Below, piece after piece: positions 10,898 to 19,092 of a stretch of 64,000 bases of DNA; position 1 is the first letter of the stretch, and every line of letters starts with the position of its first letter. The DNA lies in contig NZ_VOJA01000001.1 of the NCBI RefSeq assembly GCF_007923265.1, positions 248,001 through 312,000 of the forward strand, read 5' to 3'. The notes under the pieces were generated by a model. It was not told the origin of the DNA and did no database searches. It worked only from the letters and a program-made list of their open reading frames with translations. The stretch is from Francisella salimarina (GTDB lineage: Bacteria > Pseudomonadota > Gammaproteobacteria > Francisellales > Francisellaceae). The translations under genes and the position numbers were made by a program.

Positions 10898-11554
10898 TTA
10901 AACATTTCTCTTAGCGTTTGTATATGCTGCTACAATGGTAACTCCAGCAATGAACAAAAGTACAGCTGATACCCAGTAATATGGAATAAAACCTCTTATA
11001 TTTTGAGGCGCATTACTAATAACCATCGCAGAATTTGCATAATTAACAGCATAGCTAATAAATACTACAGAAAAAAATAATAACCCTATAGCTAACCTAA
11101 ACGCAACAAATATAGCTCCTATTACAATTAGCATATAGCATAGATAATCAAATCCAAATAATAACTCGTAATCGAGTATATATGGATTAACATATTTATA
11201 CATCACACCAACCCATAATAATAGGACAATCAAACTAGCAACTATCGCTAGCAATCTTACTTTTTGAGTCGGTTTAGTATAGTTAGATTGTTTGAGCCAA
11301 ATATATCCAGCTACCACAGTTGTTAATATCTGTGCTGATAAGTAGATAAATGAGGTTGTAATCCCATATTTACCATAAATAAAGACCTTTATAATAAGGC
11401 TAGCTAACACAAACATCCATGCATACTTATTTTTCTTATAAAGTAAAACTGCAAACCCAAGTAAACATGCATTAGCTATACAATCATAAATAACATAATT
11501 TAATGTAATCATACTATTAGTAAAACTTTTTCTTAATTGATGTAGTATAAACAT
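10898..11554 (-). CDS. Integral membrane protein of unknown function, faintly PnuC-like
   Basis: I do not recognise this 218-residue protein with confidence. It has about seven hydrophobic segments. A stretch near residues 60-85 (FIYGKYGITTSFIYL) loosely recalls the nicotinamide nucleoside transporter PnuC, whose fold also has seven helices, but key ligand residues cannot be confirmed by eye. The start is uncertain: neither the ATG at 11554 nor the in-frame ATG at 11512 (residue 15) has a clear ribosome-binding site, and the latter would give a more typical membrane-protein N-terminus. It is divergent from the following secreted-protein gene. Confidence 0.5.
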   Translation of the reverse strand: MFILHQLRKSFTNSMITLNYVIYDCIANACLLGFAVLLYKKNKYAWMFVLASLIIKVFIYGKYGITTSFIYLSAQILTTVVAGYIWLKQSNYTKPTQKVRLLAIVASLIVLLLWVGVMYKYVNPYILDYELLFGFDYLCYMLIVIGAIFVAFRLAIGLLFFSVVFISYAVNYANSAMVISNAPQNIRGFIPYYWVSAVLLFIAGVTIVAAYTNAKRNV

Positions 11555-11594
11555 ATATAATTGTAAATATAAAGTTTTAAAATTTATTTGTTTT

Positions 11595-12173
11595 ATGATT
11601 TATTTAAAATACTTATATCCACTAATATTATTAGCTCTCACTAATAGTATTTTATATGCAAGTGAAGATGATTTCGTCTACACATGGAAAGCGCCCAATG
11701 GTACAGTAGTATTCTCTCAAGCTACCCCTGTCTTTGATCAGGAATATGAAAAAGTTGGAGTAACACACAAGAACCAAATTCATCAAAAATCACCCGTAGA
11801 GCAACAACTTGCATCATTAAAACAAAACAACTTATATTTAAACTCCGATGATACTCAAACTGATAGCCAAGCCCAAACAAATAAATCAGGTGCAGTAAAA
11901 GTAAAAGTAATTTCTCCTGCAAATGGCGAAAACAGATTTGTGCATAATGAAAAATTACCTATAGTTTTAGAACCAACATTAACTGCGGAAGATCATCCGA
12001 TATTTGTAGTGAATGGCATACCTTATCCAGCTCACTTTGAAAATGGAGTATGGAAAATCAACAGACCAAACCCAGGACCTGTTACAATCTCTGTTAGAGG
12101 AAGTACTAAAGATCATAAAATCATTACTTCCAATGACTCGGAATTCTTCAGACGTCAAGTTCTAGGTCGATAA
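11595..12173 (+). CDS. Secreted DUF4124-type protein with a C-terminal Ig-like domain
   Basis: A 192-residue exported protein with a signal peptide (about residues 1-22, ending LYAS). Just after it is a short DUF4124-like module (YTWKAPNGTVVFSQ), named for the pattern W-x-x-x-G-x-x-x-x-S found in periplasmic proteins. The C-terminal half (about 105-185) looks like a small beta-sandwich (VKVISPANGENRF, then VNGIPYPAHFENGVWKI). It is paralogous to the next gene over its whole length. Function is unknown; location should be the periplasm or outer surface. Confidence 0.65.
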   Translation: MIYLKYLYPLILLALTNSILYASEDDFVYTWKAPNGTVVFSQATPVFDQEYEKVGVTHKNQIHQKSPVEQQLASLKQNNLYLNSDDTQTDSQAQTNKSGAVKVKVISPANGENRFVHNEKLPIVLEPTLTAEDHPIFVVNGIPYPAHFENGVWKINRPNPGPVTISVRGSTKDHKIITSNDSEFFRRQVLGR

Positions 12174-12249
12174 ATTAATCTGTCTAGGCTTTTGATTATT
12201 ATCAATTTTATATATACTTTAAGATAGCCAAAAATTTGAGATTTCAATA

Positions 12250-12891
12250 ATGTCTAACTTTCATAAAATTATTTTAACTGCTCTTATGTCAGGATTTAGC
12301 TTTATATTTCTTGCACAAGCCGCTGACGACACTACTATTTATTCATGGCGCTCTGAAAGTGGTACTGTCGTATTTTCGGAAGAAAAGCCTAGTGATGGTA
12401 CTGATTACAAAATTATTGAGGTTGGCCAACCTACAGTTGTTGATACCAAAGCCACTAAAGATATCAATTCTAGCAAGCCTGTAAAAATCAATCAAAATGA
12501 TATATCTAAACTGAATAATTCTAGTTTAGCTGAAAAAAATAAGGAAGTATTAGAAGAGAATCAACAATCTGGGAATCTAAGCGTACAAATAACTTCTCCA
12601 GCTAATGATGCTAATATTTTCACCAAAGAAGATAAGCTAGCTATATCGACAAATCCTGCCATAGCTGCTGATGACAAGCCAACTTTTATAATTAATGGAA
12701 CTGTTATGCCAGCAACATTCGAAGATGGTCAGTGGAAAATTGCTAGACCAACACCTGGAGAAAACAGACTTAGCATAGCTGGGCAAACAGCTAACGGTAG
12801 CGAAATTAAATCAACAAATGAAGTAACTTTCTACATCAAAAATGGTTGGTTACAACAAGCAAAAAACACTGGAAACTACAGAGGAAAATAA
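12250..12891 (+). CDS. Secreted DUF4124-type protein, paralogue of the preceding gene
   Basis: A 213-residue exported protein with a signal peptide ending near LAQAAD. It repeats the architecture of its neighbour: an N-terminal DUF4124-like segment (YSWRSESGTVVFSEEKP), a polar Ser/Asn/Lys-rich linker, and an Ig-like C-terminus (VQITSPANDANIF, INGTVMPATFEDGQWKI). The matching motifs in both halves show tandem duplication followed by divergence, mainly in the linker. Function is not known. It converges with relA. Confidence 0.65.
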   Translation: MSNFHKIILTALMSGFSFIFLAQAADDTTIYSWRSESGTVVFSEEKPSDGTDYKIIEVGQPTVVDTKATKDINSSKPVKINQNDISKLNNSSLAEKNKEVLEENQQSGNLSVQITSPANDANIFTKEDKLAISTNPAIAADDKPTFIINGTVMPATFEDGQWKIARPTPGENRLSIAGQTANGSEIKSTNEVTFYIKNGWLQQAKNTGNYRGK

Positions 12892-12912
12892 TAATTCATT
12901 CTTTTTTTATTA

Positions 12913-14844
12913 CTACTCTTCATCCCAGTTAACTTCTATAAATTTCTCAGGACTTTTTTCCTTTAAATGTTTTAGGTTAGGACAGCTTGATGTATGTATA
13001 ACGACTCCCTTTGAGACACTCATATAGCCCTCAATTTCATCTGGATAAATTGGTTGACAACATTTTGCCATTTCATACTTCATACCATTAAATCCTGATA
13101 CTAGAACTTTAGATATTTTAGTTTTGGCTGTATTTGCTCTATTTTGCTTCTTGACAAGCTTTTCTTCTGCTGAATACGTATCAATTATATGATTAACAAT
13201 ACTATTGATTCTAACAGTACCGCTCTCAACAGCAACAAATAAACTATCGCCACTTTTCATATTAAACTTATTTGCTACTTCTACAAAATCAATTTCTTTA
13301 AGATCATAGCCTTTTAGCTCTTTAAGTAGCCTATCTTTGCCCAGAACTATATTATCTTCTTTGTTTTGCTCATTAAACCATTTAGTTACTCTAGATCTGT
13401 TCCTAGCAGAAGATAAATATCCTAGACTCTCTGAGGCCCAATCCTTACTTGGATTTGGCTCCTTTCCTGTCAGAACCTCAACTTTGTCACCAGTTTTTAA
13501 CTTTGTTGTTAATGGAACTATCTTACCATTTAGTTTAATACCTTTAGTACGGTGACCAACCATTGTATGTACTGAATATGCAAAATCAAGAACTGTAGAG
13601 TCTTCAGCCAAATCAATTAACTCATTAGCAGGTGTGAATACATAAAGCCTCTTATTAAGCTCTTTTGTAATTTGACTATCATCTTCGTTGATTTCTTTTT
13701 CCCATTCTAGAAGAGATCTTAACCATGCCACTCTAGCTTCATAAGATGCATCAAACTTAACACCCTCTTTATAACGCCAATGCGCAGCAAAGCCAAGTTC
13801 TGACTCCTCATGCATTTTGTGCGTTCTAATTTGAACCTCAATATTCTGCTGACCTGCTTTGACAACAGTATGTATAGATTTATAGCCATTAGATTTAGGA
13901 TTCGCGATATAGTCACTAAATTCTTCAGGAATGGGCGAGTATAGATTGTTAACTTCAGCTAGTACCTTATAACACTCGTCAACATTATTTGTTATAACCC
14001 TAACCGCTGTAATGTCGTACAGCTCATTGATATTTTGATAACCTTTGTTTTTAAACTTTTTATATATACTATATATATGTTTAACTCTACCCTGAATGCC
14101 CGCATCCAAACCATATTTCTTAAGTATTTGCTTTAACTCATCGATAACATGATTAAGAAACTCTTCTCTTTCTTTACGTGTAAAACCTAGACTCTTAGCT
14201 ATCTTTTTATATTCTTCTTGCTTCAAAAAGAAAAAAGCTCTATCTTCTAACTCCCACTTAACAGCCCCTAATCCAAGCCTATTTGCTAATGGTGCATAGA
14301 TATCTAGAGTTTCTCTAGCTATAACTCTTTGTGTATTACTATTTAATGACTTTAGATGCCTTATAGTACATAATTTATCAACTATCTTAATTAAAACGAT
14401 TCTGACATCTTCTATGATTGTCAAAAGCATTTTTCTAAAAGTATCTATTTGCTCTAATGAAATATTATCTGAACGATACATTCTAATAGCTGACATTTTG
14501 CGAGTACCTTGCAAAATTTTAACTACTGTCTGATTAGTCGCTTGCTCAACATCTTCATCAGATATATCACCAAAATTATATAGTTCATATAAAATACCTG
14601 CTGATACTGATTCTTCATCTGCTTTGATTTTAAAAAGCATATATGCCATCTCGATAGCATATAAAAATGAACTAATACCGGTTGGATGACGTACTGATTT
14701 GGCACTCTTGCTTTTCAGAAGCTCTAATGACGCTGCTATAATTCCAAACTTATCGCTAGTATAAAAACTTTTAAGCTCGGATATTAAAAGATCATCTTTT
14801 ATCTGACCATCACTATCCAAAAGTTTAGAGTCAATAACTTGCAT
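12913..14844 (-). CDS. relA: GTP pyrophosphokinase RelA (no ACT domain)
   Basis: RelA makes (p)ppGpp from GTP/GDP and ATP when uncharged tRNA stalls the ribosome. Domain order: a degenerate hydrolase domain lacking the catalytic His-Asp pair (AGILYELYNFGD replaces the HD motif), so this is the monofunctional synthetase and not SpoT. The synthetase domain follows with GRVKHIYSIYKKF, ANPKSNGYKSIHTVV and VEVQIRTHKMHEESELG. Next come a TGS domain (RLYVFTPANELIDL), a helical domain, and a zinc-finger domain (AKCCQPIYPDEIEGYMS, then HTSSCPNLKHL). The protein stops 15 residues later at 643, so the C-terminal ACT/RRM domain of a roughly 740-residue RelA is missing. The gene end is clean with no remnant seen. 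Confidence 0.93.
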   Translation of the reverse strand: MQVIDSKLLDSDGQIKDDLLISELKSFYTSDKFGIIAASLELLKSKSAKSVRHPTGISSFLYAIEMAYMLFKIKADEESVSAGILYELYNFGDISDEDVEQATNQTVVKILQGTRKMSAIRMYRSDNISLEQIDTFRKMLLTIIEDVRIVLIKIVDKLCTIRHLKSLNSNTQRVIARETLDIYAPLANRLGLGAVKWELEDRAFFFLKQEEYKKIAKSLGFTRKEREEFLNHVIDELKQILKKYGLDAGIQGRVKHIYSIYKKFKNKGYQNINELYDITAVRVITNNVDECYKVLAEVNNLYSPIPEEFSDYIANPKSNGYKSIHTVVKAGQQNIEVQIRTHKMHEESELGFAAHWRYKEGVKFDASYEARVAWLRSLLEWEKEINEDDSQITKELNKRLYVFTPANELIDLAEDSTVLDFAYSVHTMVGHRTKGIKLNGKIVPLTTKLKTGDKVEVLTGKEPNPSKDWASESLGYLSSARNRSRVTKWFNEQNKEDNIVLGKDRLLKELKGYDLKEIDFVEVANKFNMKSGDSLFVAVESGTVRINSIVNHIIDTYSAEEKLVKKQNRANTAKTKISKVLVSGFNGMKYEMAKCCQPIYPDEIEGYMSVSKGVVIHTSSCPNLKHLKEKSPEKFIEVNWDEE

Positions 14845-14869
14845 AATTTCCCACTTTTTTAAAAAAATA

Positions 14870-15206
14870 CAAAGTCAGTCTATAAGCCGGGTTCTGTAAT
14901 AGACAGTCATTTATCTAGACTTGCTGTTGCCAACAAGCTCAAGCGACCTACCCTGCTACAATGCGAGCAACATCTTAGTAGCGCTATTTGGTCTTGCTTT
15001 AGATGGGGTTTACAATGCCATTGAGTGTTGCCACCAATGCGGTGCGCTCTTACCGCACCTTTTCACCCTTACCTTTTAAACAAAGGCGGTATACTTTCTG
15101 TTGCACTTTCCGTAGGCTCACGCCCCCCAGACGTTATCTGGCATCTTGCTCTATAAAGCCCGGACTTTCCTCACTTATAAAAAGCGCGACTGTCCGACTG
15201 ACTTTG
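14870..15206 (-). ncRNA. rnpB: RNase P RNA (class A), rnpB
   Basis: The catalytic RNA that trims the 5' ends of tRNA precursors. On the minus strand the 5' end reads CAAAGTCAGTCGGACAGTCG and soon after GAGGAAAGTCCGGGC, the conserved P4 strand region. The 3' end reads ACAGAACCCGGCTTATAG, the conserved counterpart, and then GACTGACTTTG, which pairs with the 5' end to form P1. The internal stretch contains the expected CGTGAGCC-type and GGTAGG-type conserved segments (seen on plus as GTAGGCTCACG and GACCTACC). The ends are set by the P1 helix. It starts only 5 nt after the stop of the coiled-coil gene. Confidence 0.95.
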
Positions 15207-15210
15207 TATT

Positions 15211-15240
15211 ATTAGCTTTCTCTAATTTTTGCTAACTCAA
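15211..15240 (-). promoter_or_regulatory. Likely rnpB promoter inside the end of the upstream gene
   Basis: On the minus strand TTGAGT (15240-15235) and GCTAAT (15216-15211) are spaced 18 bp and sit directly before the rnpB 5' end. Most of this element lies within the last codons of the coiled-coil gene. Confidence 0.45.
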
Positions 15241-15574
15241 TGTTGTAATTAGATTTTACCGAATTATATTCTTCCTGCAAAGCAGATATCTTAGCATTAT
15301 ACTGCTTTTTTATTCTTATAACTTCAGATTCAAGATTCATTCTATCGTTACTTAGTTTTAGTCTGTATTTATTATATTCCTCTTGTAGACTTATCCTATC
15401 ACAGCGAACAGCCTGTATTAGATTAAATATTTCAACTAGTTCATCTGGAAACTGCTGAAGTTTTTGTACACTAAACTCAGCTACATCAGGTTTTCTGTTA
15501 TTATGGTTATTTGCAAATTGATAACTACCACTAACATGTGATCTTTTTTTGTAATCAAAAGTAGGTTTTTTCAT
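15212..15574 (-). CDS. Small coiled-coil protein of unknown function
   Basis: Starting at the ATG at 15572-15574, the product is 120 residues beginning MKKPTFDYKKRSHVSG. A longer reading from 15628 would overlap the upstream permease gene and add an unlikely hydrophobic extension, so I prefer the shorter form. The second half (about residues 50-120) is a strongly predicted coiled coil with heptad-like Leu/Ile spacing and many Glu/Lys residues. I do not recognise a family. It sits between an amino acid permease and rnpB, and its final codons overlap the presumed rnpB promoter. Confidence 0.55.
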   Translation of the reverse strand: MKKPTFDYKKRSHVSGSYQFANNHNNRKPDVAEFSVQKLQQFPDELVEIFNLIQAVRCDRISLQEEYNKYRLKLSNDRMNLESEVIRIKKQYNAKISALQEEYNSVKSNYNIELAKIRES

Positions 15575-15605
15575 AGAAATATAAAAGATTTGAAAGTTAA
15601 TAAAA

Positions 15606-16802
15606 TTATATATGAGGTAATCTACCAAAGGCTACTAATAATTGCAACGCAATAATACCTACACCACAGAATAATATCAAAGATAAATAAAACTTACTAA
15701 TAATACTATTTTGCCCCTGCTTAGACCTTATAACCCAAACCATTAATGCAGGTTGCACAATCAAAAGCACAGACACAAAAATACTTGCATATCCCAGAGC
15801 TGCTATAAAACTATTAACAAAATATATCGCAAAGAATAATGGAGGCAATAGCGTAACGACCAGAGTAATCAGCTTTTTTCTAGAATTTAGAGCATACAAA
15901 TCTTGATTAAATGAGAATAATGCTAATGCCACGCCGAGAAAAGATGTAATAATTGCAAAATTCTCAAAAAGTCTAATAAAAACTAATGGAGCCCTTTGCC
16001 CTAAACTTACATAGGCTTCTGCTAATGTTTTACCTGAATGACTTAGATCAATAAAACCATTGCCACCATATAAATTTATAGTCCCTAGAGTTGCCATAAC
16101 CCAAACCAAGTAGACAACTAGTGGAGCTAATGCCCCAACAGCTACCGTTCTTTTAAATACAATATCATTTTCAAAATAGTTCCTAATCGCAGGAATCACA
16201 ATATGAAATCCAAAAGATGTTACAAGTATTGGGATAGAAAACCAAACATATTCAACACCTAATGCTCTACTCTCTAATATAGCTGGGCGTATTTGTGGAG
16301 CAACAAAAGATATAAACAATACAAAAGCCAAAACTTTAAGACTCAAGAATAGTTCATTAACTCTAAATACAACCTTGATTCCTTTATAAATGAAAAATCC
16401 AAAAATAAATGTAAATAGAAGCTTTGCAAAACTATCACTTTCAAAATTAAACCAACTAGTGATATATGTCTTAAAAAGCTGTCCCCCCATAAAGATATAA
16501 GCTGTAAGCAACGAATAGAGCAATAACAAATAAAACAATAAATTCATTACTCTACCAGACTTACCTAGTATATTATGAGCAATTGAATCCATATCAGTAC
16601 CTAGTGGCTGTGAAACATTTGCTTCGACAATCAATAAAGCTGTTGCATACATTATAATCCAAACTAGAAAGAGCGCCATAAGCGCATAGTTAAACCCAAC
16701 AGCTGCTACTGCAAACGGAATACCAAGCATGCCAGCACCTATTGCTGTACCAGCTATGATAGCTACTGCGCCTATCTGTTTAACCTTCGAAACATCCTTC
16801 AC
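15606..16802 (-). CDS. Aromatic amino acid permease (TyrP/Mtr, HAAP family)
   Basis: An inner-membrane transporter with about 11 helices, paralogous to the permease at 8064-9281. The first helix contains IIAGTAIGAGMLGIPFAV, the family motif. I choose the GTG at 16800-16802 (protein starting MKDVSKVKQIG, 398 residues). The longer reading from 16835 begins beside a TATAAT box, so its first codon would fall at or before the transcription start. An AGAAG sequence precedes the chosen start. Substrate is probably tyrosine or tryptophan but is not certain. Confidence 0.83.
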   Translation of the reverse strand: MKDVSKVKQIGAVAIIAGTAIGAGMLGIPFAVAAVGFNYALMALFLVWIIMYATALLIVEANVSQPLGTDMDSIAHNILGKSGRVMNLLFYLLLLYSLLTAYIFMGGQLFKTYITSWFNFESDSFAKLLFTFIFGFFIYKGIKVVFRVNELFLSLKVLAFVLFISFVAPQIRPAILESRALGVEYVWFSIPILVTSFGFHIVIPAIRNYFENDIVFKRTVAVGALAPLVVYLVWVMATLGTINLYGGNGFIDLSHSGKTLAEAYVSLGQRAPLVFIRLFENFAIITSFLGVALALFSFNQDLYALNSRKKLITLVVTLLPPLFFAIYFVNSFIAALGYASIFVSVLLIVQPALMVWVIRSKQGQNSIISKFYLSLILFCGVGIIALQLLVAFGRLPHI

Positions 16803-16838
16803 CGACTTTCTTCTCACTTGGTAATTACAAAACACTAA

Positions 16839-16868
16839 ATTATAGCAATTTTAATTAAAAAAAGGCAA
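16839..16868 (-). promoter_or_regulatory. Sigma-70-like promoter of the aromatic permease
   Basis: On the minus strand TTGCCT (16868-16863) and TATAAT (16844-16839) are spaced 18 bp. The predicted transcript start is near 16832, about 30 nt before the chosen GTG start. Confidence 0.5.
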
Positions 16869-16927
16869 CCCAGACTGCTTTGTCAGAACAGATATCACCA
16901 TCAAAAATACACTGTAGAGATTATTTT

Positions 16928-16957
16928 TTGATACCTTAATTTAATAAAAAATATGCT
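16928..16957 (+). promoter_or_regulatory. Sigma-70-like promoter of the chitinase gene
   Basis: TTGATA at 16928-16933 and TATGCT at 16952-16957, spacer 18 bp. The predicted start is near 16964, which puts the adjacent 10-bp hairpin at the very 5' end of the mRNA. Confidence 0.45.
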
Positions 16958-16968
16958 AAAGTATAAGT

Positions 16969-16991
16969 GTGAGTATTTACAAAATACTCAC
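16969..16991 (+). repeat. Perfect inverted repeat at the 5' end of the chitinase transcript
   Basis: GTGAGTATTT (16969-16978) and AAATACTCAC (16982-16991) pair exactly around a 3-nt loop. It lies 42 nt before the ATG and ahead of a strong GGAG ribosome-binding site. It could be an mRNA-stabilising hairpin or a DNA operator. Confidence 0.6.
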
Positions 16992-17033
16992 GAAATAGAA
17001 TTATTTTAATTTTTATGAAGAAGGAGATCAATT

Positions 17034-18872
17034 ATGAGATCAAAGAAAAAAATATTAATAAGCAGTATCTTGGCTGCAATATTCTGTTATGTAGTACCCG
17101 CAAACTCAGCGACGACATATCAACAAGGAAAATCCTATACAGCTGGACAAATTGTAGTAGGTACAGATGGCAATCAATATCAATGTAAACCATTCCCTGC
17201 TAGTGGATGGTGTGGAATGTCTGCGTCACATTATGCTCCTGGTAGTGGTAGCCATTGGCAAGATGCTTGGACAGAAATAAGTAAGGCCAACACATCAGAT
17301 AACAACCAGACTCCTACAGATAATACCAACACTAGCACAAATAACAGCAATCCTGGAAACTCAAGCAGCTCTAACACTAGCGGTTCTTGGCAGGCCAATA
17401 AAGTCTTTGTTGGTGGAGATCATGTTACATACAATGGTAAAGCATATAAGGCTAAATGGTGGACAAAAGGTGACACTCCGGGCTCCGCAAATGTATGGGA
17501 ACTAATTGAATCACCCAATACTGATGACTCTACAAATAATAACAATACTCAAGATAGTGTCAATAATAGTGATAACCAAAGTTGGGATAGTAATAAAACA
17601 TATTCCCAAAAAGGCGATGTTGTAGAATATAAAGGTATATTGTACGAAAATCAATGGTGGACAAAGGGTGATACTCCTGGTAATGCTCAAGTATGGAAAA
17701 AAATTGGCCCTGCTCCAGATAGTGATGACAATAGCAATAATACAGAAGATACCAACAATGTTGTAAAAGCTGCTGTAACAGTAACTGGTTTAGGACAAAA
17801 TACAGAAACTGTAATCTTCACCTCAATACAAGACTCCACGCTCGTAAAATCTTATGAATTTAAAGATGGTACTAACGAAATAAACCTACCAGTGGGTAAT
17901 TACAGCATCATCGATGCATCTCCTGAAAGTAGTAAATTACTAAAACTTGATGGAGAAATTGTAGCAGTGACTAAGGATGCTCAAATAACTCTAGCATATG
18001 AGAATTATACATCAGATGAAGACCATTCAGAGGTAACTAATTCTGAACTAGAAAAGCTATTGCCTTTCAGTGATTTTGAAAAAGCATTTCCATATGCCAC
18101 AAACGGAGCATGTACAGCCAAAAATAATGGCCTAAAAGGTTTATATGATGGTCTAATAGCTGCTGCTGCCAACTTCCCTAGCTTTGCTAACCCAGAAGCC
18201 ATTCCTGATAGAGTTGCCCAAAGCCAGCAACAAAAAATAGAGCTAGCTAAACGAGAAATTGCAGCATTTTTGGCAAATGTATCGCAAGAAACAAATGGTG
18301 GCTGGGCTACAGCCCCGGGCGGTAAATATGCTTGGGGACTATGTTTTATAGAAGAGGTCGGATGTCAAAACGGTGGTTGCTCACAATATACTGACCAAAA
18401 TCCTAGAAACCCAGCCCACAAGGGAGTTCCAGGACAATTTTACCATGGTAGAGGTATGATCCAACTATCGTGGAACTATAACTACGGTCTATTCCAAGAT
18501 TTCTATAATGAGAAATTTGCAGGTAACAACCCTATCAACCTACTTGCTAACCCAGGCTTAGTACTTAGGGACTACAAAATAGCATGGACTTCTGCATTAT
18601 GGTTTTGGATGACTCCACAGCCTCCTAAACCATCAGCTCATGATGCTTTACTGGGTATTTGGAGACCAAGTAATGATGACTTAAATGCTAATCGTGTGCC
18701 GGGTTTCGGCATGACTGCAAATATTATAAACGGGGGAATCGAGTGTAATAAAAGTGGAAATACCGAATCTTATCAAGTTAGTAATAGAAATAACTTCTAC
18801 ACCCGTTTAGCTGATATCATCGGAACATCTACTGGTGATAACTTGGGTTGTAGAAATATGAGAAGTTACTAG
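17034..18872 (+). CDS. Secreted GH19 chitinase with multiple carbohydrate-binding modules
   Basis: A 612-residue exported endochitinase that hydrolyses beta-1,4-GlcNAc polymers. It has a signal peptide (about 1-25, ending ANSA). Three aromatic-rich carbohydrate-binding modules of the ChtBD3/CBM5-12 kind follow: one at about 27-82 (ending HWQDAWTEI), and two clear copies at about 116-158 and 185-228 that share KWWTKGDTPG or QWWTKGDTPG. Asn/Thr/Ser-rich linkers separate them. A small beta domain follows (about 245-325). The GH19 catalytic domain starts near 390: ANVSQETNGGWATAP with catalytic acid Glu419, YAWGLCFIEEVG with the second Glu near 440, and YHGRGMIQLSWNYNYG. It has its own promoter and a strong GGAG site. 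Confidence 0.93.
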   Translation: MRSKKKILISSILAAIFCYVVPANSATTYQQGKSYTAGQIVVGTDGNQYQCKPFPASGWCGMSASHYAPGSGSHWQDAWTEISKANTSDNNQTPTDNTNTSTNNSNPGNSSSSNTSGSWQANKVFVGGDHVTYNGKAYKAKWWTKGDTPGSANVWELIESPNTDDSTNNNNTQDSVNNSDNQSWDSNKTYSQKGDVVEYKGILYENQWWTKGDTPGNAQVWKKIGPAPDSDDNSNNTEDTNNVVKAAVTVTGLGQNTETVIFTSIQDSTLVKSYEFKDGTNEINLPVGNYSIIDASPESSKLLKLDGEIVAVTKDAQITLAYENYTSDEDHSEVTNSELEKLLPFSDFEKAFPYATNGACTAKNNGLKGLYDGLIAAAANFPSFANPEAIPDRVAQSQQQKIELAKREIAAFLANVSQETNGGWATAPGGKYAWGLCFIEEVGCQNGGCSQYTDQNPRNPAHKGVPGQFYHGRGMIQLSWNYNYGLFQDFYNEKFAGNNPINLLANPGLVLRDYKIAWTSALWFWMTPQPPKPSAHDALLGIWRPSNDDLNANRVPGFGMTANIINGGIECNKSGNTESYQVSNRNNFYTRLADIIGTSTGDNLGCRNMRSY

Positions 18873-18886
18873 CCTATAAAATATAA

Positions 18887-18928
18887 GAGTAGTAATTAAC
18901 AACTTTATTATCATAATTAGTACTACTC
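18887..18928 (+). terminator. Hairpin after the chitinase gene, possible terminator
   Basis: GAGTAGTA (18887-18894) pairs with TACTACTC (18921-18928), with extra pairing possible inside. No T-run follows on either strand, so rho-independent termination is doubtful; it may protect the 3' end. Confidence 0.3.
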
Positions 18929-19092
18929 CAATAAAAATCTAATCTACATATAACACTTTGTCTTTTTGCTCAAATTTATATTTAATTCATAACTTGAGCT
19001 GATAACCTAAATTTCATAATTTCTTTGTTGATTTTGATAGCAGATAAAGACAAACTTGCTAATTAAATTTCTAAATCATATTTAAAAATATC

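Noticed and set aside
15003-15215. Plus-strand open frame of 70 codons
   Set aside because: It lies antisense within the RNase P RNA gene, and the RNA signature is unmistakable.
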